A DNA stretch of 64,000 nucleotides from Buddleja alternifolia (taxonomy: Eukaryota > Streptophyta > Magnoliopsida > Lamiales > Scrophulariaceae), in assembly GCA_019426215.1 (NCBI GenBank), contig CM033408.1, forward strand, positions 27,135,953 through 27,199,952. Direction: 5' to 3'. The notes under the pieces were generated by a model that was given only the letters and a program-made list of their open reading frames with translations, had not been told where the DNA came from and did no database searches. Each line of letters begins with the position of its first letter. The stretch's first letter is position 1. A program made the position numbers and the translations under genes. Positions 44,941 to 56,520 of the stretch are shown one piece after another.

Positions 44941-46457
44941 TCACTCGGGTATCTTTTGGTAGATTGTAAATTATGCGTGAATGCTTTGTTTTGTATTCGC
45001 ATCGATTTGGTTTGGCAGGGGCATGTGTACATGGGAATGACATTTACTCTTTGCTTTAAGTGTTGCAAGTTTTGTATGGAACGGAGAAACAAGTTATTCA
45101 ACTTTTTCTTTGTAAAATTCGTCCTTTCAGATTCATGTCTTGGATCGAGAAAAATAACATAAGACATTTTGTTGATGTCAAACGAAAAATACTTTCACCG
45201 TCTTCTTAATTTAGCTCTTGATTCATATCCAATGCAAATTCATGTGTATAATGTGCAAAGACTGAATCGGATACTCACATAACGTCATATAGGCTTGAAG
45301 CAGGAAAAGAACATCAGTGTAATCATACATATGCCTAATCAATTTTCGAACATTGGCTTCAATGCTTAAGTGAAGTTTATATATTCTCCTGCTGGCACAC
45401 ATGGGGCAGCAGGTTTTGCTGGGTTAGACTCTGTGGGTCGGGTTCTTGTTTTGGGCCTAGTTCGAGTCTGGTTTTGACGAGGACTATGCACGCGATCAAG
45501 GACCCCTGGAACCCGCCATTGCCATCCCTTGGTGGAAATATACTTGAAGAACAGTATTTCACTCCTTTCAGTCCAAATTTAGCAAGCTCTGTTATTCTCC
45601 ACAGTTTATCTAATCTTGCTCATTTCGTTTGATAGTTGAATTAATTGATATCGTTTCCAAAACATAGGATATAAAAGAAATTAGAGATCAAACTCAAACT
45701 GTTTATTAGATTTTTTTAATCGGCAGGTACCCGACCGGGTTTATAGGGTAGAAGATCCGTACATGATAACCGACCCGGTTATATAATGAGGTGGGTATAG
45801 AAAAACTGGCCCGAGCTCAAATGTTGTATAGATGAAGTGATTCATTTCTTTGCTGTGTATAGATGAAGTGATAGATGAAATGAATCATTTTGTAACAGAG
45901 CATCCGAACTACCAAAATAAAGGATTTTGTAATAGAACATCCGAACTGCCAAAATAAAGGATTTTGTAACATCCGAATAATTTCATATTTTAGATTAGAT
46001 GGTATGCAAGAGGGTATTACTCGTAATCTATAGGCATGCCATCTTTAATTATTTTTATGTTGAACTCTCTTATACTTTACTTTGGGTATAGGGCTATAGG
46101 CTCATGCAATTATCCCAGGCAAGCACATGTGAATTTAACCAAATAAATAAATGACAAGTTTAGTACATGCTACTGAAAATAAGAGCTACTAGCATTTCAC
46201 CTCTTGAAAAAAATATACTTTTAGGCATTTCATACCCTTGAGACGTAAAATAAAAATTAAATCGACCATAAATAGGCTTTTAAGGGAATGGTGTCATCTT
46301 AGAGTTTTTTTTTTTTTTTTTAAATTTACGGGGAAACTAAAGGTCCAAAAATTGTTATTGCACATAAAAACATTTATGATCTAAAGCATGAATTATACCA
46401 TTTGATAGACCATTTCGGGTCCGAAAAATTGAAATAGGGAAAAGTGCTACGAAAGGG
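44941..46457. other. 3' flank and downstream block of unit B
   Basis: 44941-45549 equals the flank of A; 45541-45560 is the empty target site for the 5450-9136 copia (CTTGAAGAACAG uninterrupted). 45549-46050 equals 9142-9705. From 46050 the block continues (TTGAACTCTCTTATACTTTA, GGGTATAGGGCTATAGGCTC) and finds a relative downstream of D near 54480-54600. No gene. An A/T homopolymer (T17 or so) is at about 46304-46321. Confidence 0.65.
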
Positions 46458-46471
46458 GATGTTTTCATTTT

Positions 46472-46657
46472 ATTTTATTTTGGTTGCCAACACATTATTC
46501 CGGGCATTGCCGGACTAATCTGTTGGTCGACCCGGGTCGCACACCTGGCTTGGTGGGTGAATTTCCCAACGGGGATAACTGTGTACACAAGGAATCGAAC
46601 CCGAGACCTTGCTTAAACGAAATCGAGCTGCTTACCATTCGTACCAACCCCGTTGGT
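46472..46657 (-). mobile_element. tRNA-derived SINE, minus strand
   Basis: Read on the minus strand it starts ACCAACGGGGTTGGTACGAA and contains a Pol III B-box, GGTTCGATTCC (about 46600-46590). An A-box-like GGTTGGTACGAATGG lies ~50 bases upstream of it. The 3' end is an A-rich tail (AAAATAAAAT). Direct repeats GATGTTTTCATTTT (46458-46471) and GATATTTTCATTTT (46658-46671) flank it with one mismatch. Related downstream blocks near 55440 and 63645 lack it. The 64-aa ORF across it is not a gene. Confidence 0.85.
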
Positions 46658-46671
46658 GATATTTTCATTTT

Positions 46672-47245
46672 TGAATGAGAGGTTATTGTTCAAAAATAAG
46701 CATTTTTGCGGGGGTAAAGGGTTGTTAGCCTATAATAACGAAAAAGGTAAAAATATGAGAAATGGCTTTTAACGCCCCGATTGGATGGCACGCTGTTCCC
46801 ATTTCTCAAATTTTTAGAGTTTTTTTCATCAAAAATGCATTTGTTTGACATATCCTAAAAATATCCGAAAGGAATGCTACACACAATTTTCCTAAAGAAA
46901 ATCTCAAATTTCTTTGAAAAATGAATTTAGGTGGGATTTCTCTCAAATTTTTCTCAAAAAGTCATAATTTTTACTATTCATAATTTAACAATTCATCCAA
47001 TAACTAAAAGTACTTTATCCGACAATATCTTAATATAATCATCAAAATAATTACATATTTTTATTTAAAATGATGTAAGTTACGAAATAAGCTCCAATTT
47101 GCATATTTTTGGATGCCTTAATTGATAAATTTAACTTAAATATTTCTAAATTTTCTTACAAAAACAAAACTCATCCATATTAATTTCCCAAAAAAAATAA
47201 AATTCTAACAAAAAAGACATATCACGTCACACTTAATCATTACAC

Positions 47246-47286
<41 letters not shown>

Positions 47287-48240
47287 TATCCAAATACACT
47301 TCTTCTATCATACGTCTACTTCTTTAAAAATAATTTCTCTTACTTTATTTATAAAAAATAAGAAATAAAAAATAGACGTCCACCCAATTGGACTCTTAAA
47401 TATTTCAAATAAGTATTAGTCAATAAAAAATAGCGCGTTGTAGCTACCCTAGTAATGAGAATCTAATCACCACAGAATGATCCTCTTGCCCAAAACTCGC
47501 TTGGAGTCAAATTTGATGGACACAATTCCACCAACCCACTAGAGAATAAATCTTAATACCAATGAAATCAAGTATTGTGCCGTTATGATCGGGTAATTCC
47601 ATTGTGCACTAGGTGCAACAGTACTAGTGTACTCAACACCACAAATTCATGTAGGGGTAAATAGTTTTTACATGGATGGTGACAGGCAACCACCAAAAAA
47701 TAAATTTGTGGTGATAGGTGCACTACGATCATTGCACCTAGTGTGACTTGGAATTTTCCATATTTTCTGCCTACTTATTGAGATGAGGTTTTTCTTTTCC
47801 TTTTTTTATTTTTTGGATTCTTCATAATTTTTATGCTTAATAGTAAAAAATATGTCTAAAGTTTGTTAACCTAGTGGTATTATCTATCACCTTGATGCTT
47901 GATGTGATAGGTATTGGTTCAATTTTAGGCGGTCACAAGTTATAACTTTGTTCTACTTATTTTGGACCCTTGTAGAGTCTGTGTGGTTCATAATTAAAAA
48001 ATTATAAATCGGAGATTATCGGATTAGAGTATCCCATTCGTCTATTTTTGGAAAAAACTATGCCCAATTATTAGATTATTTTATAAAAACAAAATAGTAA
48101 AAGATAACATTTTTTGAAATTTTCTAAACTTCAAATAAAAAAATAATGCCACCTGACCCACCTTCATTTAGAAAACTAAAAGTAGAAGTTCAAACCCTCT
48201 GGATGAAACGAAAGAAGGAATCAATTGAAGATCAGACATT
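46672..48240. other. AT-rich spacer between units B and C
   Basis: The first ~150 bases continue the downstream block (GTTGTTAGCCTATAATAACG), which also occurs at about 63700. The rest has no gene. A (TA)n array is at about 47249-47282. One small inverted-repeat element is listed separately at 47592-47760. Confidence 0.55.
47592..47760. mobile_element. Small MITE-like inverted repeat
   Basis: The left arm includes TGCACTAGGTGCAA and CACCACAAATT. The right arm carries AATTTGTGGTG and TTGCACCTAGTGTGAC, its inverse complement with mismatches, giving arms of about 45-55 bp around a ~60-bp loop. It is AATTCCA at one edge and TGGAATT at the other. No coding capacity. Exact ends and target repeat are uncertain. 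Confidence 0.55.
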
Positions 48241-48440
48241 GGAGAAGGTGCGCAGATCAGATATATATATATATATATATAACCTCTACAATTTTTACCT
48301 CTTCTTTCTGCGGATATTGTTTAGTCAACTAAGTCAGGATAGCGCGCGCCAACTGTTTGATGATTTTACTCAAAGTGTTATGAGCAGATTTTGTATATGG
48401 TTTTTAACTCTGTAAAACCCCCATTAACCTCATAGCTGAA
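48241..48440 (+). promoter_or_regulatory. Promoter and leader of F-box copy C, TATA replaced by (TA)n
   Basis: GTGCGCAGATCAG matches the block before the TATA box of the other copies. The TATA position itself is a (TA)n array at about 48260-48280. A leader related to TTTACCTCTTCTTTCTGCGG follows. The ATG is at 48441. Confidence 0.45.
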
Positions 48441-50171
48441 ATGGAAATTGATAAAGATGAAATAGCTTCTAAAAAATGGGAAAAGAAAGGTATGAAATTT
48501 GTGATTAAGTTTGATAACATTCCGGAGTGGCTTTTAATGGAGGTGCTCATTAGGCTGCCCGTGAAGCTCGTATTCAGGTTTAAACTTGTTTGCAAGCAAT
48601 GGCTCTCTCTCATTTCAGACCCTTCTTTTGTGCGAATGTATATTTCCCGAGCCTCAAAGTCGCCACAGTTGCAACCTTGGACATTTATTTCCAGCAATAT
48701 GTACGTCGATGGTTCTCAAGGTTGGGATTTTTCTAAGCATAAGTTGTTAGTGGATATATATTCTAGAGATATTAGACCCCCAAGTTTTGTGTGTGCTTCG
48801 TTGCCCATCTGCTCCGTACCCAGATAGTAAAAGATACAAGATTCTTGGAGTAAGCAATGGGTTAGTATTGTATGGTCTATCATGTATCGATATAAGCAGT
48901 GGCGAATCTAGGAATTTATGTCAGTGGGGGCACTAGTGATAGAGCTAGGATAGATGAAGGATTTAAGGGGGTGCGGGGGGCGGTACGGCACGCTATATTT
49001 ATGGGGGAAAATGTAATAAGGAACTAGGTTCAATTTTTATCTTTAGAGGGGGTGAAATTCAAATATAAAAATTTTTATAAGGTAAATAAAATGAATTTTC
49101 AAAATTGAGGGGGGGAGTGAGATGGAAATTGGAATTGAGGGGGGGCATTTACAAATTTGAATGGGGGCATTAGTGTAATTTATGAGTTAAAATTTAAAAA
49201 AATATAGATATTAAAAAAAAAAAACCAAAAATCCAGTGGGGGCACTGCCCCCCTCTTACTTGCATGTAAGTCCGCCACTGGATATAAGAGATGTATTCAA
49301 TTTTATAGCCAATTATGAGATATGCAATCCTATATCTGGGAAATGGATTACCCTTCCTCCTCAGGCTCGCCCTTTCAAGCGTAGTAGTAGGGGTTTTGTC
49401 ACTCGTGTTGAAGATGGCGTTTTCACAAGTTACAGAGTGGTGCGCCTTAACATGCTTTTAAGGAGGACTAATGTAATCCAATTTGAAGTATTTTCTTCTG
49501 AAATTGGTGACTGAAAGGATTTTAATGTTTACCTTGACATAGAAATTCGACTTGCTTGGCCCGGGAAGCCTGCGTCTCTGAACGGGATTCTGCATTGGGT
49601 AACCCTTAAACATGGAATAATTGCGTATGATCCTTACCATAAGCCTGGCTTGTTGCACTTTATTGCATTGCCCGGTGATACCCACCTGACATCCAATAAT
49701 ATAATGAATATTGGCATTCCCAGTTTTTGTGATGTACATCAAGGGTGGTTGAGATATTTTGAAATGGCTGATGTGCTTATGGGTCCACATGGATTCTCTA
49801 GTTTTAGTATTTGGGTACTAAATGATCATAGCACTACAGATTGGTGTCTGCAGCATATGGTCGCCTCTTCTGACATCCTATATGACAGCATCCTTTCGGG
49901 CCAAAGATTGTCTCTAAAACCACTATATTTTCATCCATTTGATTCAGATATAGTGTATTTGGGTTATAACAGTATCATTGTCTCGTACAACATCAAGACC
50001 CGAAAATTGGAAGCGCATGGTAGTCCACTTGACATTGAAGATGTTGTTGGGCACGGCAGAGGCAGTAACTACAAATATAGGCATTACTGGTGGTCAACCT
50101 TCTTGCTTGAGACCCCACCATGGCCTATATATATTTACCCGCCACCTTCCGAAATCACGGAGATCGATTAA
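48441..50171 (+). pseudogene. F-box/FBA-domain gene, copy C; frameshift, hAT insertion and nonsense codon
   Basis: The first frame (48441-48824) gives the family start (MEIDKDEIASKK) and a good F-box (IPEWLLMEVLIRLPVKLVFR, VCKQWLSLISDPSF). A frameshift near 48790 moves the reading to a frame with YPDSKRYKILGVSNGLVLYG. A 384-bp hAT element (48897-49280) then splits the gene. After it the frame goes on with EICNPISGKWITLPP. TGA at 49512-49514 replaces the tryptophan of the conserved GEWK motif. From there the frame is open to 50171 with GILHWVTLKHGIIAYDPY, SFCDVHQGWLRYFEM, FHPFDSDIVYLGYN and the family end WPIYIYPPPS. C and F form a subgroup (LRRTNV, DVHQG, DTHLTSN) distinct from A, B, D and E. 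Three independent lesions make this a clear pseudogene. Confidence 0.93.
48897..49280. mobile_element. Non-autonomous hAT-like element, 384 bp, inserted in F-box copy C
   Basis: The ends are CAGTGGCGAATCTAGG and ...AAGTCCGCCACTG, ~10-bp imperfect inverted repeats. The target repeat GATATAAG at 48889-48896 and 49281-49288 is perfect. The interior carries GGGGGTGCGGGGGGCGGTAC and G-rich runs (GTGGGGGCAC near both ends) and has no ORF. Taking it out restores continuous F-box family reading across the site, confirming both ends. Confidence 0.9.
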
Positions 50172-50900
50172 TTCAGTCATTTTTTGGTGAGTTTTTTTTT
50201 TGGGAATTTTTTGGCGAGTTTTTGGTATACTATGAATGTTACTGTAATACATTTTGCTAAAAAAAGAGTGGTTTTGTATACTGGTACATTTTTGGTTGTA
50301 AATCATATTCTCTAATTTTCACACTTCTCTTGCTTTCTCGGATTAATTGCAGCTTCAGTACAGCAGCAACACATTGATTCTTGAGCAAAGAGTTATTTTT
50401 TCACATCAAGAACAAATAAACCCGTTTTTCAAAACAAACAAACAAACCTGAAATTTTTCAGGATTTAAAGATAATATTAAATTATTTATATTTGATTTAA
50501 ATAGTTATGTTTAATTATAGTATGTAAAAAATAATTTTAAATATTCTTTTCTTTTTTTGGGACCACTATTATCGAGTATGAAAAGTTGATGTGAGATGGA
50601 ATATAATGATTTTGATCCTAAAAATTCCATATGATTTTGAATAATAGTATGTGTTTTGATTTAGCGAAGTTTTAAAACTATTGGCTAATGATAAATCCAG
50701 AGCAATTCTCCTAATGCCAGATCAAAAGAGGGGAAACTGACACTTTTGCCCTTTATTTCAAAATTAGTCTATAGAGACAGTGAAAACTTAAACCCAGTTA
50801 CCCATTTCAAATGCGCATAAGCGAATTTTGCAGGACATTATTCATGGAAGTCATTATCCATTGAAGGGGGGATATGAAGGTAATGAAGAGATGCTGAAGG

Positions 50901-50938
<38 letters not shown>

Positions 50939-51960
50939 GTATGGGCAAAAATAATTCGGAGGATCCCAGTAGAAAGTACACTATGAAGCAAATCTGAAAA
51001 AGAAGAATGACAACCCTGAATGCAAATATGTTTTCTGTCACTAATCCCCCAAAACCTCCTGATTTTCTTGTTCAATCCACTTATTCTTTTTCCACCGCAG
51101 TTGATTATATCTCATATCTGCTGCAAATTCCCCAAAAAACTTTCGGAGTGAGAAAATGAGATAGACCAGAATGAAAGTTAGCAAATGATTTTTTTAATTG
51201 AGTGAAATTTTTGACTTCTGGGTGGGAGCATGATAAAGGAAGACAAATATGGATTCTCGTGATATTTGGTAGCTCTCGGGAGTTCAATTTTCGAGAAATA
51301 TCAATCATAAATAATGTAAAAATACTTGTGGGGTCCATCAAAATATATTTATATTTATATATATATATATATTTTATTATGTTAATACATTTTGTGTGGC
51401 CAACTCCTAGAGCCACCAAGTATCATTCTTGTGTTGTGTCCAACAGGTAAAAGGAAGAGGAAGAGATGGTATTTACTTTTCCATATTAATGTAGGGGCAA
51501 ATGTGTCGATTTTCCCTCTTTTGCTCTGGCATTAGGACATTTGCTCTGGCAGTATTATCTATTCATTACTTTACTTCCAAATACTACTTATTTTACATAT
51601 CTGCCACATTTACTCATATTAATTAACGAAGCTCACTGTATATATACATTATACACACAATATTATTAATGTAAAAAATGTATAATAATAAAAATTAAAA
51701 ATACCCAAAATTTCATTTAAAATTTTCAATTATGTCTATAAATTTTCTTGATTTCTCTAGAATTAAAATTGAAATTATAAATGTCCTGAAATTTCCGTAT
51801 ATTTAGTACTCTTTAATTCGTAACTAATGGCGCCACCTAACACTTCAACACTTCAAGCTCCACGCAAAAAATGTAATCTCCAACAAAAAGCAAAAAACCC
51901 ATGTTTTTACCAATTAAAAACCATCTGGTAAAAAACAATAGAGGAATCCACTAAAGACCG
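50172..51960. other. Spacer between F-box copies C and D
   Basis: No gene seen. The first ~170 bases are a likely 3' flank shared with copy F (TTTTGGTATACT, ATTTTGCTA). A (TA)n followed by (TG)n compound microsatellite is at about 50899-50938, and a further (TA)n at about 51355-51370. From about 51826 the upstream block of the unit begins (GGCGCCACCTAACACTTC). Confidence 0.55.
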
Positions 51961-52178
51961 GATGTAGGATAAAATAGCAAATCGGCCGCTGTATATATAG
52001 GTACAATCTCTTTGAATTTTCCCTCTTCTTTCTGTGTAATGTTGTTGTGTAGACTAGTCGGGATTAGTGCCCACCAAACTGTTTGTTGATTTTACTCTGT
52101 TTTATGTGATAATTTTGTGTATGGTTTCGAGTCTTTATAAGTTATAACTCCTACCAGTTTTGTAACCTGATAGGTTAA
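51961..52178 (+). promoter_or_regulatory. Promoter and leader of F-box copy D
   Basis: The same block as A and B (GATGTAGGATAAAATAGC) leads to TATATATA at 51992-51999. The shared leader has TTTTCCCTCTTCTTTCTG and GATTAGTGCCCACCAAACTG. The ATG is at 52179. Confidence 0.6.
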
Positions 52179-53503
52179 ATGGAAATAGATAGAGATGAAA
52201 TGGGTTCTGAAAGATGCCAAGGGAATGTGGTGAAATCTGTGAAACTCAGACGTATTGATGGGATTATGGCTGGTAATATCCCTGAGTGGCTTTTAGTGGA
52301 GATGCTCATTAGGCTGCCGGTGAAACTCGTATTCCGGTCTAAACTTGTTTCTAAGCAATGGCTCTCTGTCATTTCAGACCCTTATTTCGTGTGCATGTAT
52401 GTTTCCCGAGCCTCAATGTCGCCACGGATTCAACCTTGGACTTTTATTTACGACACTATGCGAGTCAAAGATTCAAAATATTTCGATTATCCTAAGCAGG
52501 ACCTATTAGTGGATATACATTCTAGTGATTTCAAACAACCAAGTTTGTATGAGCTTCCTTGCCCATGTACTGAGCAGGAACCACGAGGGATAATCTATTG
52601 GATTGTTGGAGTAAGCAACGGGTTAGTGCTGTATGGTACATGTGTTCCAATTAGCCAGTGTAGTGACTTTCGCATATGCAATCCTACCACTGGCCAATGG
52701 ATTAGGCTTCCTCGACATGGTCGCACCTTCAAGAATCTTAGCATGAGTTTTCTCACTAGTGTTGAAAATGGCGTTCTCACAAGTTACAGAGTAGTATGCC
52801 TTGACGTTGCTTCAGAAGAAAGTAATATGATTAGATCCGTAATATTTCTTTCTGAAGCTGGTGAGTGGAAGGAATTTACCGTGTATATCGACCGCAAAAT
52901 TCTATTTGATTGGGCTGAAACGCCTACTTCTCTTAATGGAATTTTGCACTGGACAAATGTTAAACATAGAATTGTTGCATATGACCCTTACACAAAGCCT
53001 GACTATTTGCGGATTATTGAATTGCCTGGTGACAGAGATAGGAGAAATAGTATTGTACCTAGCTTGTGTGATGCACATCAAGAACGGTTGAGATATTTCG
53101 AAGTTTCTCGTGAGGTTATACTTCCGCATGGGTTTTGCAGTTTCAGTATTTGGATGCTAAATGATTATAGTACTGGAGATTGGTGTTTGCAAGTTCTGCG
53201 GACATTCTGTATGACAACATTCTTTGTGGCAAACTTTTGCCTCTAATGCCACTATCTTTCCATCCATTTGATTCGGACATTGTGTATTTGGGATGTGGAG
53301 ATATCATGGTTTTATACAACATCAAGACCTGGAAAATGGAAACTCATGGTGTTTCACTTGATGATGAGGATTTTGATGGGAAGCGGAACGTAATGTGGCG
53401 TTCTTGGTTTTGGATATTTTTGCTTGTGATTCCACTTTGGCCTATATATATTCCCCCGCCCTCACGAAAGATTAATGACTCAGGTATATTTTATTATGCG
53501 TGA
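52179..53503 (+). pseudogene. F-box/FBA-domain gene, copy D; broken by a ~10-bp deletion
   Basis: Open from the family ATG (MEIDRDEMGSERCQ) through the F-box (IPEWLLVEMLIRLPVKLVFR) and FBA region (ICNPTTGQWIRLPRHGR, GILHWTNVKHRIVAYDPY) to the conserved GDWCLQ at about 53175-53192. There about ten bases present in copy E are missing. The predicted protein ends after 16 out-of-frame residues (355 codons in total). The lost part continues in another frame to the TGA at 53501-53503, with SADILYDNIL, FHPFDSDIVYLGCGDIMV and WPIYIPPPS. A truncated protein with intact F-box is possible: about 80% of the family length, lacking the C-terminal repeat of the FBA region. Closest relative in the window is E (both have KDSKYFDYPKQ). 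Confidence 0.9.
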
Positions 53504-53964
53504 ATATTTTGTTTCGTATTCGAATTATTTTGGTAACTTCTGTTATTTATTTAGACTCTTTGCTATAAATGTTGCAAGTTTTTATTTTGGCAACTTCTGT
53601 TATATATTTAGACTCTTTGCTATAAATGTTGCAAGTTTTGTATGAACAACGAATCAAGTTATTCGACTTTTTCTTCGTAAAATTCAACCTTGCATTGACA
53701 TATTCATGGATAGACCCATGAAAAGTAACATAAACATTGTGTCGAGGTCAAACCAGAAATTACGTCACGGTTTTATTAATTTAACTTTTGATTCATATCC
53801 CACGCAAATTCATGTGTATACCATTTAGGGCTTGAAGCAGGCTAAGAAAATATTCAGTTTATGTAGTATTTTCTCTTCCTGCTTCAAGCCCTATATGAAG
53901 ATGTTTCTGTATCTGAATCGAACTGTGTATAACATTTTGTACATACTTTATGTCAACTTTAAAT
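53504..53964. other. 3' flank of copy D
   Basis: A ~60-bp segment with ACTTCTGTTATTTATTTAGA is tandemly duplicated at about 53527-53640. Inverse-complementary GCTTGAAGCAGG and CCTGCTTCAAGC at about 53832-53889 form a small hairpin. No gene. Confidence 0.55.
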
Positions 53965-53979
53965 TTCTAGAAATCAATT

Positions 53980-54250
53980 TTGTTTTTTTTTTATCGAGAA
54001 AAAAGAGGGTGTTAGTGATGGTGACCAAAGCACCCCCCGCTACTCAATGTTCGGACTCTCGTGTTCTCCAACGAACATATCAGACCAATTGAACAACCAG
54101 CGCAAGCACTGGCCCCGTCAGAGTAGTACCACCAAGGCCAAGTATAATTCCAGAAGCCAGCTACTCCAGTCAAGATTCGAACTCATGACCTCGGCAATAC
54201 CAAACCACGTGAGAATAAGTTTGGAACCACCTGACCACCACCCTTGATGG
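53980..54250 (-). mobile_element. tRNA-derived SINE, minus strand, with perfect 15-bp target repeat
   Basis: On the minus strand the head starts CCATCAAGGGTGGTGGTCAG (A-box-like TGGTGGTCAGGTGG) and has a B-box-like GAGTTCGAATC at about 54183-54173. It ends in an A-rich 3' tail (plus-strand T-run at 53981-53992). The target repeat TTCTAGAAATCAATT at 53965-53979 and 54251-54265 is perfect. The ORFs across it are not genes. Confidence 0.88.
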
Positions 54251-54265
54251 TTCTAGAAATCAATT

Positions 54266-56322
54266 AATACACATATAGTGTATAAGTAAAGTAATACACG
54301 AGGCGCAACATAATTTGGAATAGAGCAATTGAACTGCCAAAATAAGGGATTCATACTGATGTTGGACATCATCAAAGTGAGAAGTGTTTGGCATTCCATA
54401 TTTTATATTAGACGGTATGTAATAGAGTATTACTCCTATTCTACGTTCATTTCATCTTACTTTTTTATTATCTTTATTTTGAACTATCTTATACTCTATG
54501 TTGGGGTTCAATAAATGCAGTTCAAATTTTCTGTTACACATCTGTGTAACACTTGGGGGGTCAATAATAGGGTATAGGCTCATGCCATTATCCCAGCTTA
54601 GCATACATGACCCTAATTAACTAAATACGGAATAAGAAAATTATGTCATTTAATACTACAAAGTAATATGAAATTTTATTGAAAGTTATGTGGAAAAATT
54701 GACTAAAGATACACAAACAGGAATAACCGGATATTTAGTCATTTTAGTATAATACGAAAACAAATGAATTATTATTGAATAGAAATATAGCTGATTTTTG
54801 TATAAATTTGTAATATACATTGTTTACGGTTAAATTGGGACAACTTATTGAAATTTGAGGATTTTGACGTGGCCCGTCAATCTTCTTAAAAATAGTTTGA
54901 TCAGAGAATCAAAAGCATAGGCCTTGTTTATTTATGTTTTCAAATTTCATTTTTAATATTTTGGATCACAATATCCTAAAAAATTATAATACAAACTATT
55001 TTTATTTAAATTCACCTTTCTTCAAATTAACATTTTCAATCCCCTATATAACTTACCAATCACTTACTATATCTATCATTTCACACGATCATCAATCAAA
55101 ATCATTTATTACAATAATTATCTTTCTTTTTCACATTTTACAATTTTTACTTTATACTTTATTATTTCTTTATTCACATAATCATTATATAAATAATTAA
55201 CACAATTATTCAACACATATATCATACATCTACCTATCACCATTGATTTGACACATTTTACAAATTTTAACCATTTTGATAAAATATAAACAAACACAAC
55301 ACAGATCACAATATTTACACGAATCTCCGTAATTTGCATTTCTAGAGAAATTTTCAAAATTCTAATTCAAAAACATAAACAAACATAATCTATATTCTAA
55401 ACGGCATTAACTATAAAATTGAAATAGGAGCAAATTGCTACGAGATGGGACGTTTTCTTTTTGTATGAGGGAATTTTTTAAAAATAGATATTCTCAAGGG
55501 AGTGAACTGTGAAGTGTCATCAGCCTACCGTACCGACAATGATTACATTTATCCACATTCAGTATTTTTCTTAAAAAATTATTTAAGAGAATTTCATAAT
55601 AACTTAATGTTGGAATATTCTAGCTTTGACGCAATATGGCCGAACCAATTAATTACGTGATAAATGTTATCATATTTATGTTATGAGATCAATATTTTTG
55701 GAATTTCATACCAATCATATGACAAATATAATTCGCTCACCACATGATAGAATTGAATTTGATAAAATTGAGTTTGAGCTAGAATTTTTGGCCACAATGG
55801 AGTAGCTTAAATTTTTTTTTTTTTTAGTGAATTCACTGCGTGTATTTATATGTCATAGATACCCAAGTGTGGTATAATAGAACTCAAGTCACTTCATTGA
55901 CCTATAATTTTACCTTATATAAATATATATTATTATATCATAATTTAAAAAGATTATTACATGCACGCCCTCTAACATTTTATGTTATTACAATGCACCC
56001 TCTAAGATTTTATAAATTACCAAAAGACCCAACTGATGACAACTCAAAAAAATAGGAAATTATTTACTTAGGATTGGAATTCGTCGATCTCTAGTGTAAT
56101 TTAAAAAGTAAATTAATTACATCCCACTTTCTAAATTGCACTAAAAAGTAGAAATCGACTGAACCGGTTCACACTAAAATTCCCCTGAAAAATAGCGGGT
56201 GAAATTGTAACATCCTTTTTATTGAAATGGAAAGTTATGATAAGTCTCAAATTATTTCATACTTAAATCTCAGGTGTTTCTTAAATCTACCCTAATTTAA
56301 AAGTGTAACGGGTGTAAATATG

Positions 56323-56397
<75 letters not shown>

Positions 56398-56520
56398 GAA
56401 AAGAACGTAACCCAACACTTATTTGGTGAGCCACGTAACACAAAAGTAATCTCGAACAGAAAACAAAACGCCAATGTTTTTACCAACTAAAAACCCTATG
56501 ACAATGGAGTAACCCATTAG
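54266..56520. other. Downstream block of D and upstream block of E
   Basis: 54300-54600 matches the downstream block of B (AAATTAGATGGTATG-like, GGTATAGGCTCATGC) and, at 54385, holds an empty site for the hAT at 62521. 55430-55520 resembles the region after the SINE downstream of B. 55740-56050 resembles the upstream blocks of A and B. No gene; ORFs such as 54934-55200 are AT-rich artefacts. Confidence 0.55.
56324..56397. repeat. Palindromic (AAT)n(ATT)n microsatellite
   Basis: About 11 AAT units run directly into about 14 ATT units, so the array is self-complementary about its centre near 56356. The 64-aa minus-strand ORF with poly-Asn/poly-Tyr is an artefact. Confidence 0.95.

Noticed and set aside
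46484..46678. 64-codon ORF as a small gene
   Set aside because: It lies across a tRNA-derived SINE in antisense, with B-box and target repeats; the ORF is a shadow.
54047..54247. 66-codon ORF as a small gene
   Set aside because: It is antisense to the second SINE.
56292..56486. ORF with poly-Asn and poly-Tyr
   Set aside because: Translation of the (AAT)n(ATT)n microsatellite.
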